A stretch of DNA of 57,747 nt from Mycolicibacter senuensis. Lineage in GTDB: Bacteria > Actinomycetota > Actinomycetes > Mycobacteriales > Mycobacteriaceae. Under the pieces are notes generated by a model. That model saw only the letters and a program-made list of their open reading frames with translations. It did not search any database and had not been told where the DNA came from. Positions 18,101-28,300 of this stretch are shown here, piece by piece; position 1 is the first letter of the stretch; every line of letters begins with the position of its first letter. Made by a program: the position numbers and the translations under genes. The DNA lies in contig NZ_LQPS01000010.1 in NCBI RefSeq assembly GCF_002101885.1, positions 1-57,747 of the forward strand. The letters are read 5' to 3'.

Positions 18101-18979
18101 GTGACCAGGGTCGACTCCCCGACGCCCGCCTACATCCTGGATCCGGCGCGGCCGGTGCTGCTGCGACCGGACGGGGCGGTGCAGGTGGGTTGGGATCCCG
18201 GGCGGGCCGTACTCGTGCGGCCACCGCACGGGCTGACCGCCACCGGGCTGGCCGCGGTGCTGCGCATGATGCAGACCCCGACTACCGCGGCCGAGCTGCG
18301 GCTCGAGGCCGCCCGCCACGGCACGGTGGACACCGCGGAGCTCGACCACCTGCTCAGCGCGCTGGTCGGTGCCCGCGTCGCGGTGCGAGACAGCGGTCCG
18401 CGCCGGCCGCGCCGCGCGGCGTCGCTGCGGGTGCACGGCCGCGGGCCGCTCTCGGACCTGCTGGTCGAGTCGCTGCGCTGCTCGGGCGCCATGGTTCGGC
18501 GCAGCAGCCAGCCGCACGCCGCGGTGAGCACCGCCGGTACGGATCTGGTGGTGCTGTCGGACTACCTGGTCGCCGACCCCCGGCTGGTGCGCGAACTGCA
18601 CGCCGAGCGGGTGGCGCACCTTCCGGTGCGGGTGCGCGACGGTACCGGCGTGGTCGGCCCGCTCGTGCTTCCCGGCATGACCAGCTGCCTGGGCTGCGCA
18701 GATCTGCACCGGCGGGACCGGGACGCCTCCTGGCCGGCGGTGGCCGCCCAGTTGCGCGACACGGTCGCCCACAGCGACCGCGCGACGGTGCTGGCGACCG
18801 TGGCGCTGGCGCTCAGCCAGGTCGATCGGGTGATCGCGGCGGTGCGCGGGCCGGCGGCCGGCAGTTCCTTCGCTGACCTGGGTCCTCCGCCGACGCTCAA
18901 CGCCACCCTGGAGATGGATCTGGCGAGCGGGTCGATCATGACACGCCGCTGGGCTCGCCACCCGCTCTGCGACTGCTGA
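18101..18979 (+). CDS. E1-like cyclodehydratase/TOMM leader-binding family protein, orphan
   Basis: A 292-residue protein of the Rv3196 type. The first 100 residues resemble the winged-helix leader-binding region of azoline-forming E1-like proteins. The rest is a ThiF/E1-like domain with C196-L-G-C199 and a C-terminal HPLCDC (C290, C292), probably a four-cysteine zinc site. A clear adenylate-binding GxGxxG is not visible, only G-R-G-P-L near residue 113. No YcaO partner or short precursor peptide gene is seen nearby, so classical azole-peptide synthesis is not supported. GTG 18101 is the start; the ABC1 kinase gene follows within 75 bases. Confidence 0.7.
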   Translation: MTRVDSPTPAYILDPARPVLLRPDGAVQVGWDPGRAVLVRPPHGLTATGLAAVLRMMQTPTTAAELRLEAARHGTVDTAELDHLLSALVGARVAVRDSGPRRPRRAASLRVHGRGPLSDLLVESLRCSGAMVRRSSQPHAAVSTAGTDLVVLSDYLVADPRLVRELHAERVAHLPVRVRDGTGVVGPLVLPGMTSCLGCADLHRRDRDASWPAVAAQLRDTVAHSDRATVLATVALALSQVDRVIAAVRGPAAGSSFADLGPPPTLNATLEMDLASGSIMTRRWARHPLCDC

Positions 18980-19050
18980 CGCCGACCCCGCCCACCGGCG
19001 ATTTCACACGCGGTGACCAGCGCCACAACGACATCATGGATGATGGAGAG

Positions 19051-20391
19051 GTGTCAGAGATCAAGCGTGGAAGCGCCGCGCGCAATGCGAAGCTGGCCAG
19101 CCTGCCCGTCGGCTTCGCCGGCCGGGCAGCACTCGGGTTCGGGAAGCGGCTGACCGGCAAGTCGAAGGACGCGGTCACCGCCGAGCTCATGGAGAAGGCG
19201 GCCAACCAGTTGTTCACCGTCCTGGGTGAGCTCAAGGGCGGGGCCATGAAGGTCGGCCAGGCACTGTCGGTGATGGAGGCGGCCATCCCCGAGGAGTTCG
19301 GCGAGCCCTACCGGGAGGCGCTGACCAAACTGCAGAAGGACGCGCCGCCGCTGCCGGCGGACAAGGTCCACCGGGTGCTCGACGCCCAGCTGGGCACCAA
19401 GTGGCGGGAACGGTTCAGCGATTTCGACGACACCCCGGTCGCCTCGGCCAGCATCGGCCAGGTGCATCGCGGCGTGTGGGCCGACGGCCGCCGGGTGGCG
19501 GTCAAGATCCAGTACCCCGGAGCCGACGAGGCGTTGCGCGCCGACCTGAAGACCATCCGCCGGCTGACCGGCATCTTCAAGCAGCTAGCTCCCGGTGTGG
19601 ACGTCAAGGGTGTGATCGATGAGCTCATCGAACGCACCGAGATGGAGCTGGACTACCGGCTGGAGGCCGACAACCAGCGGGTCTTCGCGAAGGCCTACGC
19701 CGGTCACCCGCATTTCCTGATCCCCAACGTGGTGGCCAGCGCCCCCAAGACGGTGATCCAGGAGTGGATCGACGGCATCGGCATGGCCGAGATCATCCGC
19801 AACGGCACCGTCGAGCAGCGGGACCTGATGGGCACCCGGCTGGCCGAGTTCACCTGGGACGCGGCGCGCCGTCTCGAGCTGATCCACGGTGATGCTCACC
19901 CCGGCAACTTCATGCTGCTGCCGGACGGCCGGATGGGCGTGATCGACTTCGGCGCGGTGGCGCCGATGCCCGGCGGCTTCCCGCCGGAGCTGGGCGCGGC
20001 CGTGCGCTACGCCCGCGACAAGGACTACGACCGGGTCATCACGGTGATGCGCCAGGGCGGCTTCATCCAGAAGGGCCAGAACGTCTCGGTGCGCGAGATC
20101 GACGAGATGCTGCGCCAGTACGTCGAGCCGGTCGAGGTCGAGGTCTTCCACTACACCCGCAAGTGGCTGATGCGGATGGCGGGCAAACAGCTCGAACGCC
20201 CCGTCGAGCAACTCAAGACCGCCCGGCAGCTGGACCTGCCGCCGAAGCTGGCGATGCCGATGCGGGTGCTCGGGTCGACCACGGCGATCATGTGCCAGCT
20301 CGACGCGCATGTGCCGGTCAAGCGGATCTCGGAGGAATTGGTCCCGGGCTTCACCGATCCCGACGTCAAAACCGTCGGGCCCTCGGCCTGA
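19051..20391 (+). CDS. ABC1/UbiB (AarF) family atypical kinase
   Basis: This 446-residue protein belongs to the ABC1/UbiB atypical kinases. Visible family motifs are K-x-G-Q (MKVGQALS), the alanine-rich loop ASASIGQVH, VAVKIQYPG, IHGDAHPGNF and IDFGAVAPM. It corresponds to Rv3197, which has been linked to macrolide tolerance together with the neighbouring whiB7. I choose GTG 19051 because the family N-terminus starts SEIKRG; an in-frame ATG at 19036 would add five residues. It converges on whiB7 with only 18 bases between stops. ATPase or kinase substrate is not established. Confidence 0.85.
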   Translation: MSEIKRGSAARNAKLASLPVGFAGRAALGFGKRLTGKSKDAVTAELMEKAANQLFTVLGELKGGAMKVGQALSVMEAAIPEEFGEPYREALTKLQKDAPPLPADKVHRVLDAQLGTKWRERFSDFDDTPVASASIGQVHRGVWADGRRVAVKIQYPGADEALRADLKTIRRLTGIFKQLAPGVDVKGVIDELIERTEMELDYRLEADNQRVFAKAYAGHPHFLIPNVVASAPKTVIQEWIDGIGMAEIIRNGTVEQRDLMGTRLAEFTWDAARRLELIHGDAHPGNFMLLPDGRMGVIDFGAVAPMPGGFPPELGAAVRYARDKDYDRVITVMRQGGFIQKGQNVSVREIDEMLRQYVEPVEVEVFHYTRKWLMRMAGKQLERPVEQLKTARQLDLPPKLAMPMRVLGSTTAIMCQLDAHVPVKRISEELVPGFTDPDVKTVGPSA

Positions 20392-20409
20392 CCGGCGCAC
20401 CGCGCCCGA

Positions 20410-20655
20410 TCACGCTGCCAGGTGCTGCTTGCGGGGCCGGCCCCGGGGGCGTTTGCGGCCGATGACGGTCCCGCGGTCGAGGATCTCGCCGCCCCAGACC
20501 CCCCACGGCTCGCCGCGCTGCAACGCCAGCGCCAGGCACTGCCGCCGGATCGGGCAGTCGCCGCAGAGCAGCTTGGCCCGCTCTAGATCGGCCGGGTTGT
20601 CGGCGAACCACAGGTCGGGGTCGCGATTGCACGGCAATGCCGTTCGATTCTTCAT
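20410..20655 (-). CDS. whiB7: WhiB7, redox-linked activator of intrinsic antibiotic resistance
   Basis: An 81-residue Wbl protein with four iron-sulfur cysteines (C9, C31, C34, C40), the turn GVWGGE at residues 52-57 and the C-terminal AT-hook RGRPRK at 71-76 that sets WhiB7 apart from other Wbl proteins. WhiB7 binds SigA region 4 and activates resistance genes and itself. The gene is preceded by a 35-codon upstream ORF and an intrinsic terminator, so expression should depend on antitermination when translation is inhibited. The ABC1 kinase gene converges from the other side. Confidence 0.96.
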   Translation of the reverse strand: MKNRTALPCNRDPDLWFADNPADLERAKLLCGDCPIRRQCLALALQRGEPWGVWGGEILDRGTVIGRKRPRGRPRKQHLAA

Positions 20656-20698
20656 CGGTGATCACCTGCTCTCGGGTGGTTCGGTTGGTCTGGAGACG

Positions 20699-20736
20699 AA
20701 AAAACGGCCACGGTCCCTGCGCGGGTCCGTGGCCGT
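20699..20736 (-). terminator. Attenuator in the whiB7 leader
   Basis: On the minus strand ACGGCCACGG and CCGTGGCCGT form a perfect 10-base stem (20727-20736 with 20704-20713), with a further CCC/GGG pairing inside, followed by six T residues (20704-20699). It sits between the upstream ORF stop (20758) and the whiB7 start (20655). This is a textbook intrinsic terminator, consistent with the known attenuation of whiB7. Confidence 0.9.
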
Positions 20737-20757
20737 GGGGCGGCTGAGTTGGAAGTG

Positions 20758-20865
20758 TTAGGCAAAACCCCGATGCACGGACTCGTCGGCCGCGGCGGCA
20801 GCATGCGCGCCGGCGGCACGTGCGGCAGCGGCCGCACGTACGACGAATGCACCCGGGGTGGTCAT
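20758..20865 (-). CDS. whiB7 leader upstream ORF (35 codons)
   Basis: An ATG at 20865 opens a 35-codon frame ending in TAA at 20758-20760. It encodes an alanine-rich peptide starting MTTPGAFVVR and ending HRGFA. It begins only 8 bases after a TAGCCT -10 hexamer, with no Shine-Dalgarno sequence, so it is probably translated from a leaderless or near-leaderless transcript. It stops 21 bases before the attenuator stem. Ribosome progress here is expected to decide whether the terminator forms. The peptide itself need not be functional. Confidence 0.75.
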   Translation of the reverse strand: MTTPGAFVVRAAAAARAAGAHAAAAADESVHRGFA

Positions 20866-20873
20866 GGAGGCCA

Positions 20874-20911
20874 AGGCTAGCCGGTCGCCGGCGGACGGCA
20901 CAACTGAATTT
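20874..20911 (-). promoter_or_regulatory. WhiB7-dependent whiB7 promoter
   Basis: Reading on the minus strand: AAATTCAG (20911-20904), then TTGTGC (20903-20898), an 18-base spacer and TAGCCT (20879-20874). An AT-rich block directly upstream of the -35 element is the known mark of WhiB7-activated promoters because the AT-hook contacts it. The arrangement supports autoactivation. The start of transcription would fall almost at the upstream ORF ATG. Confidence 0.7.
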
Positions 20912-20925
20912 CTCCGGCCCCGCGT

Positions 20926-23061
20926 TCAGCCCCGGTTGCGGACCAGCTCGAGCACGTCGGAACCGAACTGCTCCAGTTTGCGCGCGCCGATGCCCGGGAT
21001 GGCGACCAGAGCGGCCTCATCGGCGGGCAGCATCTCGGCGATCGCGGTGAGGGTGTTGTCGGAGAAGACGATGTAGGCGGGCACTTTCAGCTCGCTGGCG
21101 GTGCGCAGCCGCCAGTCCTTGAGCGCCACCAGCAACTCGGTGTCGACGTCGGCCGCGCACGTCTCGCACCGGCTCAGCATGATGGCCGCCGGCGTGCCCA
21201 GCGCCTTGTTGCAGACCCGGCAGTGTTTCGGCGCCCCGCGGCCCCGGCGCCGCGCGGGCGCCCGCGGATCGGGCTGCGGGACCGCGCCGTCGATACCCTG
21301 CAGGAACCGCGACGGCTTGCGGCCGGCTCGCCCGCCGGGGGCGCGGGCCAGCGCCCAGCTCAACGCCAGGTGCACCCGGGCGCGGGTGACTCCGACGTAG
21401 AGCAGCCGGCGTTCCTCCTCGACGGCCTCGCTGTCGGGGCCGTGGGCCAGCGCGTGCGAGATCGGCAGCGTGCCGTCGACGAGCCCGACCAAGAACACCG
21501 CATCCCATTCCAGTCCCTTGGCGGCGTGCAGCGACGCCAGCGTGACACCCTGCACCGTCGGCGGGTGACGCGAGTCGGCGCGCACCCGCAGTTCGGCCAG
21601 CAGGCCGGGCAGATCCAGGTCGGGGCGCTGCGCCACTTCGTCGTCGGCCAGTTCGGCCAGCGCACCCAGGGCCTCCCAGCGTTCCCGCGCCTTGACGCCG
21701 CTGGGTGCTTCGGCCGTCAGTCCCAGCGGTTCGAGCACCCGGCGCACGGTGTCGGAGAGTGTGGAGCCGGTGTCGTCGCCGCGCTCGGCGGTGCGCCGCA
21801 GCGCCACCAACGCCTGCCGGATCTCCTGGCGGTGGAAGAATCCCTCTCCCCCGCGGACCTGGTAGGCGATGCCGGCCTCGGTCAGCGCCTCCTCATAGAC
21901 CTCCGACTGCGCGTTGACCCGGTACAGCACGGCGATCTCGGCCGGAGCGACACCGCCGTCGATCAGCTTCGCGATCGACTTGGCCACCGCGGTCGCCTCG
22001 GCGACCTCGTCGGGGTGCTCCCGAAACGTCGGCGGCGGGCCGGGGTCGCGCTGGCCGACCAGCTTGAGCTTGCTGCCCGCAACCCGCCCGCGGGCCGCGG
22101 CGATCACCCGGTTGGCCAGCGACACCACCTCCGGCGTGGACCGGTAGTCGCGTTCCAAGCGCACCAGGGTGGCGTCGGGGAAGCGGCGGGTGAAGTCGAG
22201 CAGGTAGCGCGGTGAGGCGCCGGTGAACGAGTAAATGGTCTGGTTGGCGTCGCCGACCACGGTCAGGTCGTCGCGCTCGCCCAGCCAGGCTGAGAGCACC
22301 CGCTGCTGCAGCGGGGTGACGTCCTGGTATTCGTCGACGACGAAGCAGCGGTAACGGTCCCGGAACTCGGCGGCCACCGCCGCATCGTTCTCGATAGCGG
22401 CGGCGGTGTGCAGCAACAGGTCGTCGAAGTCGAGCATCGCCACTTCGCCGCGGGCTTTCAAGGCTTCATAGCCGGCGTAGACGTCGGCCAGTTTCGCGGC
22501 GTCGATCGGGGTGTCGCGGCCGGCGGCCGCCACCGCCTCCGGATACTGCTCCGGGGAGATCAGCGACGCCTTGGCCCACTCGATCTCGCCCGCGACGTCG
22601 CGGACATCGTCGTTGGACAGCCGCAGCCCGGCATGTCCGGCGGCCCGGGCGACCACCCCGAACTTGCGGTCCAGCAGTTCCCAGCCGGTCTCGCCGACCA
22701 CCCGCGGCCAGAAGTAGCGCAGTTGCCGCCGCGCGGCGGCGTGGAAGGTCAGCGCCTGGACCGCGCCCACTCCGTTCCCGGCCCCGCCCTCGGCGCTCGC
22801 GCCCAGGGCACGCAGCCGCGACCGCATCTCCCCGGCGGCGCGCTGGGTGAACGTCACCGCCAGCACCTGCCCCGGCGCGACGTGACCGGCCGCGACCAGC
22901 TGCGCGATCCGGTGGGTGATGGTGCGGGTTTTGCCGGTTCCGGCACCGGCCAGCACGCACACCGGCCCGCGGGGGGCCAATACCGCGGCACGCTGCTCGT
23001 CATCCAGGCCGGCGATGAGCCCGTCCGCCAGGACGCCGTTCGGGTCAGCCATGGCGTCCAT
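20926..23061 (-). CDS. uvrD2: ATP-dependent DNA helicase UvrD2
   Basis: A 711-residue superfamily 1 helicase with GAGTGKT at residues 39-45, VVDEYQD near 245 and the other UvrD motifs. It then has a linker with four cysteines (CRVC and CETC) and an HRDC domain in the last 80 residues ending ELVRNRG. The tetracysteine plus HRDC pattern is diagnostic of mycobacterial UvrD2 (Rv3198c), a 3'-5' helicase reported as essential in M. tuberculosis. ATG 23061 is the longest start; ATG three codons later is possible. The whiB7 promoter lies immediately after its stop. Confidence 0.95.
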   Translation of the reverse strand: MDAMADPNGVLADGLIAGLDDEQRAAVLAPRGPVCVLAGAGTGKTRTITHRIAQLVAAGHVAPGQVLAVTFTQRAAGEMRSRLRALGASAEGGAGNGVGAVQALTFHAAARRQLRYFWPRVVGETGWELLDRKFGVVARAAGHAGLRLSNDDVRDVAGEIEWAKASLISPEQYPEAVAAAGRDTPIDAAKLADVYAGYEALKARGEVAMLDFDDLLLHTAAAIENDAAVAAEFRDRYRCFVVDEYQDVTPLQQRVLSAWLGERDDLTVVGDANQTIYSFTGASPRYLLDFTRRFPDATLVRLERDYRSTPEVVSLANRVIAAARGRVAGSKLKLVGQRDPGPPPTFREHPDEVAEATAVAKSIAKLIDGGVAPAEIAVLYRVNAQSEVYEEALTEAGIAYQVRGGEGFFHRQEIRQALVALRRTAERGDDTGSTLSDTVRRVLEPLGLTAEAPSGVKARERWEALGALAELADDEVAQRPDLDLPGLLAELRVRADSRHPPTVQGVTLASLHAAKGLEWDAVFLVGLVDGTLPISHALAHGPDSEAVEEERRLLYVGVTRARVHLALSWALARAPGGRAGRKPSRFLQGIDGAVPQPDPRAPARRRGRGAPKHCRVCNKALGTPAAIMLSRCETCAADVDTELLVALKDWRLRTASELKVPAYIVFSDNTLTAIAEMLPADEAALVAIPGIGARKLEQFGSDVLELVRNRG

Positions 23062-23127
23062 CTTGACAGGGGCCTCCGACGCCGGGCCGCGAGCGGCCCG
23101 CTTCCTCAGCCGCTAGCGTTAAGAGCT

Positions 23128-23388
23128 ATGACTGTCAGCGATCCACCGCTCATCATGTACACGACGCAATGGTGCGGTTACTGCCGCCAGCTCAAAAAGG
23201 CCCTGGAGAAGTTCGAGATCGGCTACGACGAGATCAACATCGAGCAGGATCCCACCGCCGCCAAGTTCGTCGAGTCGGTCAACGGCGGCAACCGCACGGT
23301 TCCGACGCTGCGCTTCGCCGACGGTTCGACGATGACGAACCCGACCGGGCGCGAGGTCAAGGCGAAGCTGGATCGGCTCAGCGGCTAG
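23128..23388 (+). CDS. mrx1: Mycoredoxin (glutaredoxin-like)
   Basis: An 86-residue thioredoxin-fold protein with the active site W-C-G-Y-C at about residues 15-19 and the cis-proline region TVPTLRFADG. It matches mycoredoxin-1, which reduces mycothiol-mixed disulfides using mycothiol and its reductase, and it is the expected neighbour of uvrD2. ATG 23128 follows an AAGAG sequence. It is divergent from uvrD2 across 66 bases and converges on nudC with 12 bases between stops. Confidence 0.93.
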   Translation: MTVSDPPLIMYTTQWCGYCRQLKKALEKFEIGYDEINIEQDPTAAKFVESVNGGNRTVPTLRFADGSTMTNPTGREVKAKLDRLSG

Positions 23389-23400
23389 GCAGCCGGGCGG

Positions 23401-24315
23401 TCAGTCGACCCAGGACTCGATGATGGTCCGGGCGATCGAAATCGACCCGGGCAGCAGCAGTTTCGCGTCCGCGGAACCGCCCATCCAGGCCCCCGCCGCC
23501 AGCGCGGCCCGCACCTCGTCGCGAGTGAACCAGGCGGCCTCGGTGATCTCTCCGTCACTGAAGACGAACTCCTGGCCCGGGTCGGCGACGGCGTGGAAGC
23601 CGACCATCAGCGAACGCGGGAATGGCCAGGGCTGGCTGCCCAGATAGCTCACGTCGCTTACCGCCAGCCCGACCTCTTCGTGGACCTCGCGGACCACGCA
23701 GGCCTCGAACGACTCGCCGGCTTCGACGAAACCGGCCAGCAGCGAGAACATCCGGACGGGCCAGTTGTGCTGCCGGGCCAGCACCACCCGGTCGGCGCCG
23801 TCGTGCACCAAACAGATCACCGCCGGGTCGATGCGCGGAAACTCCTCGGCGCCGGTGATCGGATTGGACCGCGCCCACCCGCTGCGCACCGGCGTGGTCG
23901 GTGTGCCGTCGACAGCGGAGAACCGGGCGTTCTCATGCCAATTCAGCAGGGCGATCGCCGAGGAGACCAGCTGAGCGCTGGTGTCGTCGAAGACGTCGCC
24001 GGTCGCGCGCAGGTCGAGCACCGAGATGTCATCGTCGTCCGGCACCCGCAGCGCAGCACGGATCGCCCAGACATGCCGGCCGTCCTCGAGCCGGCCCAGG
24101 AACACCGCGTCCGGCGGCGGCGCGTCACCGAGTTCGCCCGCGTCCTCCAGCACCACCCGCCCGCCGGCGACCAGCACCTGGTTACGGGGGTCGACCCGCA
24201 GCAGCGCCGCGGCCGACCAACCGGCGACGGCGGCGTCGGTGTCGGTGCGCAACTGATCGGCCCGGTCGGCCCCGACCCGCGACAACAGCGGTACCTGGCG
24301 CAGCCGGAAGCTCAC
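23401..24315 (-). CDS. nudC: NAD(+)/NADH diphosphatase NudC
   Basis: A 304-residue protein with a complete Nudix box, GFVEAGESFEACVVREVHEEVGL, in the second half, followed by SQPWPFPRSLM, the motif that marks the NADH pyrophosphatase subgroup. The zinc ribbon present in enterobacterial NudC is replaced by a cysteine-free segment (PVRSGWARSNPITGAEEFPR). I believe this is normal for mycobacterial NudC. The enzyme hydrolyses NADH and NAD-capped RNA in related organisms. Its start overlaps the stop of the upstream K+ channel gene by four bases. Confidence 0.92.
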   Translation of the reverse strand: MSFRLRQVPLLSRVGADRADQLRTDTDAAVAGWSAAALLRVDPRNQVLVAGGRVVLEDAGELGDAPPPDAVFLGRLEDGRHVWAIRAALRVPDDDDISVLDLRATGDVFDDTSAQLVSSAIALLNWHENARFSAVDGTPTTPVRSGWARSNPITGAEEFPRIDPAVICLVHDGADRVVLARQHNWPVRMFSLLAGFVEAGESFEACVVREVHEEVGLAVSDVSYLGSQPWPFPRSLMVGFHAVADPGQEFVFSDGEITEAAWFTRDEVRAALAAGAWMGGSADAKLLLPGSISIARTIIESWVD

Positions 24316-25388
24316 GGGTTGCTCACCGTTCGCACGTAGAGCAGCCGGTCGCCCGCCTCGACCGCATCCAGTTCCGGTGCGTCCAGCCGCAGCAGCTGCC
24401 CGTCACGGACCACGGCGAGCACGATCTCGTTGAGATGTTTCGCCGAGCCACCGACCTCCTGCTGCTCGACTTCTCGCTCGGCGATGGCGTAGCCGGCGTC
24501 AGGGGTCAGCAGATCCTCGATCATCTCCACCACGCTGGGTGTGGTGGTGGCGATGCCGAGCAGCCGGCCGGCGGTCTCCGAGGACACCACCACCGAGTTG
24601 GCGCCGGACTGTTCGAGCAGGTGCTGGTTCTCGGCTTCCCGGATGGCCGCCACGATGGTGGCCTCCGGGGCGATCTCACGGGCAGTCAAGGTGACCAATG
24701 CCGCGGTGTCGTCGCGGCCGGTGGCCACCACGATCGCAGCCGCGCGCTGGGCACTGGCCAGCCGCAGCACATCGGACTTGGTGCCGTCGCCGCGCACCGT
24801 CACCAGCCCCTTGCCCTCGGCCTGATCGAGGACGGCCTGGTCGTTGTCCACCACGACGATGTCCTTGGGCGGCGACTCGTCGTCGCCGCGCATCGCGGCG
24901 ATGGCGGTCTTGCCCTTGGTGCCGTACCCGATGACGATGGTGTGGTCTTTCACCCTTCTCCTCCAACGCTGAATGCGGAATGCCTGCCGAGAATTCTCGG
25001 TGAACGCCTCCACGGTCGTTCCGACCAGCAGGATCAGGAACGCGATCCGCAACGGGGTGATGATCGCGACGTTGATCATCCGGGAGAACTCGGTGACGGG
25101 CGTGATGTCGCCGTACCCGGTGGTCGACAAGGTCACCGCCGAGTAGTACAGGCAGTCCAGGAAACTCAGCCGGTCGCCCTGCACGTCCTGGTAGCCGTCG
25201 CGGTCGAGGTAGACCAAGAGCGTCGACACCAGCAGCGCCGCGAACGCGATCGCGGTGCGCCGGTAGACGGTGCGCCCCGGACTGGATTGCCGCTGCGGCA
25301 TGTGCATGCGGCCGACGAGCGCGTAACTGGGCTGGGCGGTCAGCGGTTCATCGAGGCCGCGCAGCCGACGCCATCTAGCGCTCGCCAC
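24312..25388 (-). CDS. Two-helix potassium channel with RCK/TrkA domain
   Basis: A 358-residue protein with two membrane helices (about residues 44-60 and 110-130) flanking the selectivity filter TTGYGD at residues 89-94. A TrkA-N nucleotide-binding domain (IGYGTKGKTA near 154) and a C-terminal RCK_C domain follow. It is of the MthK-like type known as Rv3200c. It should pass K+ under control of a nucleotide or ion bound to the cytoplasmic domain. Ten bases separate it from adnB upstream, so all four genes 23401-31879 may be one operon. Confidence 0.92.
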   Translation of the reverse strand: MASARWRRLRGLDEPLTAQPSYALVGRMHMPQRQSSPGRTVYRRTAIAFAALLVSTLLVYLDRDGYQDVQGDRLSFLDCLYYSAVTLSTTGYGDITPVTEFSRMINVAIITPLRIAFLILLVGTTVEAFTENSRQAFRIQRWRRRVKDHTIVIGYGTKGKTAIAAMRGDDESPPKDIVVVDNDQAVLDQAEGKGLVTVRGDGTKSDVLRLASAQRAAAIVVATGRDDTAALVTLTAREIAPEATIVAAIREAENQHLLEQSGANSVVVSSETAGRLLGIATTTPSVVEMIEDLLTPDAGYAIAEREVEQQEVGGSAKHLNEIVLAVVRDGQLLRLDAPELDAVEAGDRLLYVRTVSNP

Positions 25389-25397
25389 GACGAACGG

Positions 25398-28300
25398 TCA
25401 CCGGTCAGCCTGACGCACGGACCCACTGTAACCATCCGGGTCGGCACCGGTGAGCAGAGCGGCCAGCTCAGCCGAATCGGGCAGCTCACCGGGTACGACG
25501 GTGGTCCCGGTTCGCACGTAGTGGAAGGCGGCCCGCACCCGCGCTTCGGGGCAGCCGGTCAGCGCGGCCCAGGCCAGCCGGTAGACGGCGAGCTGGACGG
25601 CGGCGTGCCGGCGTGCCTCGGGGCCGTCGGGGGCCGCTCCGGTCTTCCAGTCCACCACGGTGACACCGCCGTCCGGCTCGGCGAACACCGCGTCGATGCG
25701 GCCACGCACCACGGTCTGCCCGAAGGTCATCTCGAAGGGCACCTCGACGGCGGTGGGTGAGCGGGCCGCCCACGGCGAGGCCAGGAACGCGGTCTGCAGG
25801 TCCGCCAGCTCTTCGGCGTCGGCGCGGGCGGTGTCGGCGTCGGCCGCACCGGGCAGGTCGTCGAGCTCGAAGAGCCGCTCGGCGCCGTAGAACCGCTGCA
25901 CCCAGTCATGGAATGCGGTGCCCAGCACTGCATGCGGATCCGGGCGGGTGGGAAGCCGGCGGGTCAGCCGCTGGGCCGCGCCGGTGGGGTCGCGGCTCAA
26001 CTCGACCAGGCCGCTCACCGAGACCTGGTTGGGCAGCATCCGGGCCGGTTGCGCGGCGACGCGGGCCCGTTCGGCCAGCAGCGCATCGACTTCGACAGAC
26101 CACGAGCCGGCCCGCGATCCGTTCACGGTCTGACCGTCCGGCGGCTGATCGGCCCGGAGCGCCGCGCTGACCAGCGCCGCGCCGCGTTCGACATCGATCC
26201 GCCGGCCGCCCAGCGGATCGATCGGCCAGGTTCCTTCGCCGGCATTGTCGCCCAGCGGGTTTCGCTCCCCGGCAGCCGGCGCTTCCGCCCATTGTTCAAT
26301 CGACCCGCACGGCGTCCCGGCGGCCGCCGAACTGTCGATCACCGCCTTGAGTTCGGTCAGGAACTCCGACGGGCCGCGCGGCTTGGTCTCGCCGGCGCCC
26401 CAGTGGTGACCGGAGACCAGCAAGGTGTCCTCGGCGCGGGTGACCGCAACGTAGAGCAGCCGACGTTCTTCGTCGACACGGCGCTGATCCAGCCGACGCA
26501 GATGACCGGTTATGGTGTCGGACAGTTGCTTTCGATCGGTGACCGCGGCGGTGTCGAGCACCGGGACGCCGTGACCGCCGGATTTATGCGGCGGCCCCAG
26601 CGTCGGCTCGGCTCGGTCGCCGCGCAACAGCGGCGGCAGTTCGGCGGCATCGGACAGCCAGCTGCGGCGCGACGCGGTCGACGGAAACACCCGCGCCACC
26701 AGGTGCGGGACCGCCACCACCTGCCATTCCAGTCCCTTGGCGGCGTGCACCGTCAGGATCTGGACCCGGTCGGCGGCCACCGCGGGTGCGGCCGGCGCCA
26801 ACCCGTTCTCCACCACGGCGGCCGCATCCAGGTAGGCCAGCAGGCCCGGCAGCGACGCCTGGCCGACCCCTCCGTCCACGTAACCGGCCACCACGTCGGC
26901 GAACGCATCGAGCTGCTCGGTGCCCGACACTCCCGTCACCGGCTGCGCGGCGAGCACCTCGCAATCCAGGCTCATCACCCGGCGCAGTTCGGCGACCAGA
27001 TCGGGCAGCGGATGCCACAGGTGGCCACGCAGCACGGTCAGCTCCTCGGCCAGCGCGGTGATGCGCCGGTACCCAGTGGCCGAATAGCGCTCCGCCGGCC
27101 CCGGATCGGCGAGGGCATCCGCCAGGCACGCGGTGTCGGAATCGGGTCCGGCCTGCGCGGCGATCTCGGCGGCCGTGAGCGGCCCGCTTCCCCGATCGGT
27201 GCGGGCCAGCTCGGCCGCCCGCCGCCACAGTGCGGCCAGGTCGGCGGCGCCGAGCCGCCACCGCGCGCCGGTCAGCACCCGGATCGCTGCGGCCCCGGCG
27301 GTCGGCTCGGACACCAGCCGCAGCATCGCCACCAGGTCGGCGACCTCGGGCACCGACAGCAGCCCGGCCAGCCCGACCACCTCGACCGGGACGCCCCGGG
27401 CCCGGATCGCCTCGGCGAACGGCACGGCGTCGGCGTTTCGCCGCACCAGCACCGCGGCGGTGGGTGGCGCGACACCGTCGGCCGCTGCTTGCCGGTAGCA
27501 CTGCTGCAGCGCCTCGGCCACCCACTGCTGTTCGGCGGCCACGTCGGACAGCAATGCCAGCCGCACGGTGCCCGGGGGCGCCTCCGGCCGCGCCCGCAAG
27601 GTGTGCACGGTGACCGAACGCTGCCGGGCCTCCGCGGAGATCTCGTTGGCGACGTGCAGCACCTCCGGCGGGTTCCGCCAGCTGGTCCGCAACTCCAACG
27701 TCGGGGCCGGGGTGCCGTCGGAGAGCGGGAAGTCGGTGGCGAATCGCGGCAGGTTGGTCGCCGAGGCGCCACGCCAGCCGTAGATCGACTGGATCGGGTC
27801 CCCCACCGCGGTCAGGGCCAGCCCGTCGTCGACGCCGCCGCCGAACAGTGCCGACAGCGCGATCCGCTGGGCGTGGCCGGTGTCCTGATATTCGTCGAGC
27901 AACACCACCCGGTAGCCGGCGCGCAGCCGCGCACCGACCGACTCGGCGGCCTGCGCGAGCCGGGCGGCCATGGCCATCTGCGCACCGAAGTCCATCACCT
28001 GCTCCGCGGCCATCCGCTGGTGCAGGGCGTCGATCAGCGGTACCAGCGAGGCGCGCTCGGTCTGGGTGTCCAGCATCTTGAGCAGCGACTGGTTGGGTTC
28101 GGCGCGCTGCCGCGGGCCGGGCGGCAGGGTGTGGACCAGCCGCTCCAACTCCAGGTGGGTGTCTCGCAGCGCATCGGTGTCCACCAGGTGTTCGGCCAAC
28201 TGCCCGGCCAGGCGCAACACCATCGCGGTGATCGCGGCCGGATCCCGGTCGGTGCGCAGCTCCCCCGGGTAGCCACTGACCACGTCGAACGCCAGCTGCC

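Noticed and set aside
23401..24315. NudC without zinc-ribbon cysteines considered as a broken gene
   Set aside because: The Nudix box and SQPWPFPxS motif are intact and, as far as I recall, mycobacterial NudC proteins also lack these cysteines.
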